A model generated the notes under the pieces. It did not search any database and had not been told where the DNA came from. It saw only the letters and a program-made list of their open reading frames with translations. From NCBI GenBank assembly GCA_036507695.1, contig DATCIR010000336.1, positions 1-5,430 of the forward strand: a stretch of DNA of 5,430 bases, read 5' to 3'. The stretch comes from JAKEGK01 sp036507695. GTDB lineage: Bacteria; Pseudomonadota; Gammaproteobacteria; SZUA-152. Below, one piece after another: positions 5,415-5,430 of the stretch (its first letter is position 1; each line of letters starts with the position of its first letter). The position numbers and the translations under genes were made by a program.

Positions 5415-5430
5415 GACCAGTCTGAACCGC

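Overview
The window reads as a piece of a gammaproteobacterial chromosome with moderate GC and polar-flagellum regulation of the Pseudomonas (FleQ-FleS-FleR) or Vibrio (FlrA-FlrB-FlrC) type. Every confident gene lies on the minus strand. In transcription order they are rimO (4819 to 3494), fleQ (2958 to 1498), fleS (1339 to 182) and the first 53 codons of fleR (159 to the left edge). The FleQ sequence resembles Pseudomonas-type FleQ in all domains, including the residues used for cyclic-di-GMP binding. The exact genus cannot be fixed from this window.

Regulatory layout: fleQ has its own sigma70-like promoter (TTGACA, 17 bp, TTTACT with an extended TG) about 70 bp upstream. An 8-bp direct repeat overlaps the -35, and a FleQ-box-like site and a small palindrome lie in the leader. 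The 158-bp fleQ-fleS gap holds a textbook enhancer-dependent arrangement, read on the minus strand: a FleQ-box-like palindrome across the fleQ stop codon, an IHF-like site, then a sigma54 -24/-12 promoter, about 80 bp from the fleS ATG. This fits the known hierarchy in which FleQ with RpoN switches on fleSR, and FleS then phosphorylates FleR to activate hook and basal-body genes. The fleS leader is strongly structured. An 11-bp inverted repeat could mask the fleS Shine-Dalgarno only in transcripts that read through from fleQ.

The rimO gene (ribosomal protein S12 methylthiotransferase) is complete and housekeeping. It lies at the edge of the flagellar cluster with its own candidate promoter.

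Two stretches lack a supported gene: 2959-3493 (fleQ control region plus about 420 bp of unassigned sequence) and 4820-5430. The right end of the second (5284-5430) is unlike the rest. It carries a sequence that looks like an insertion-sequence end, then an 82-nt rod-like imperfect palindrome with 30 canonical or wobble pairs. All wobbles in those 30 pairs are U-G in plus-strand RNA, and tandem G-A oppositions fill the internal loop. The best reading is the 5' part of a structured, probably transposon-associated RNA. An IscB-type omega RNA (HEARO) is the leading guess, but the rest lies beyond the window. This is the part most worth following up.
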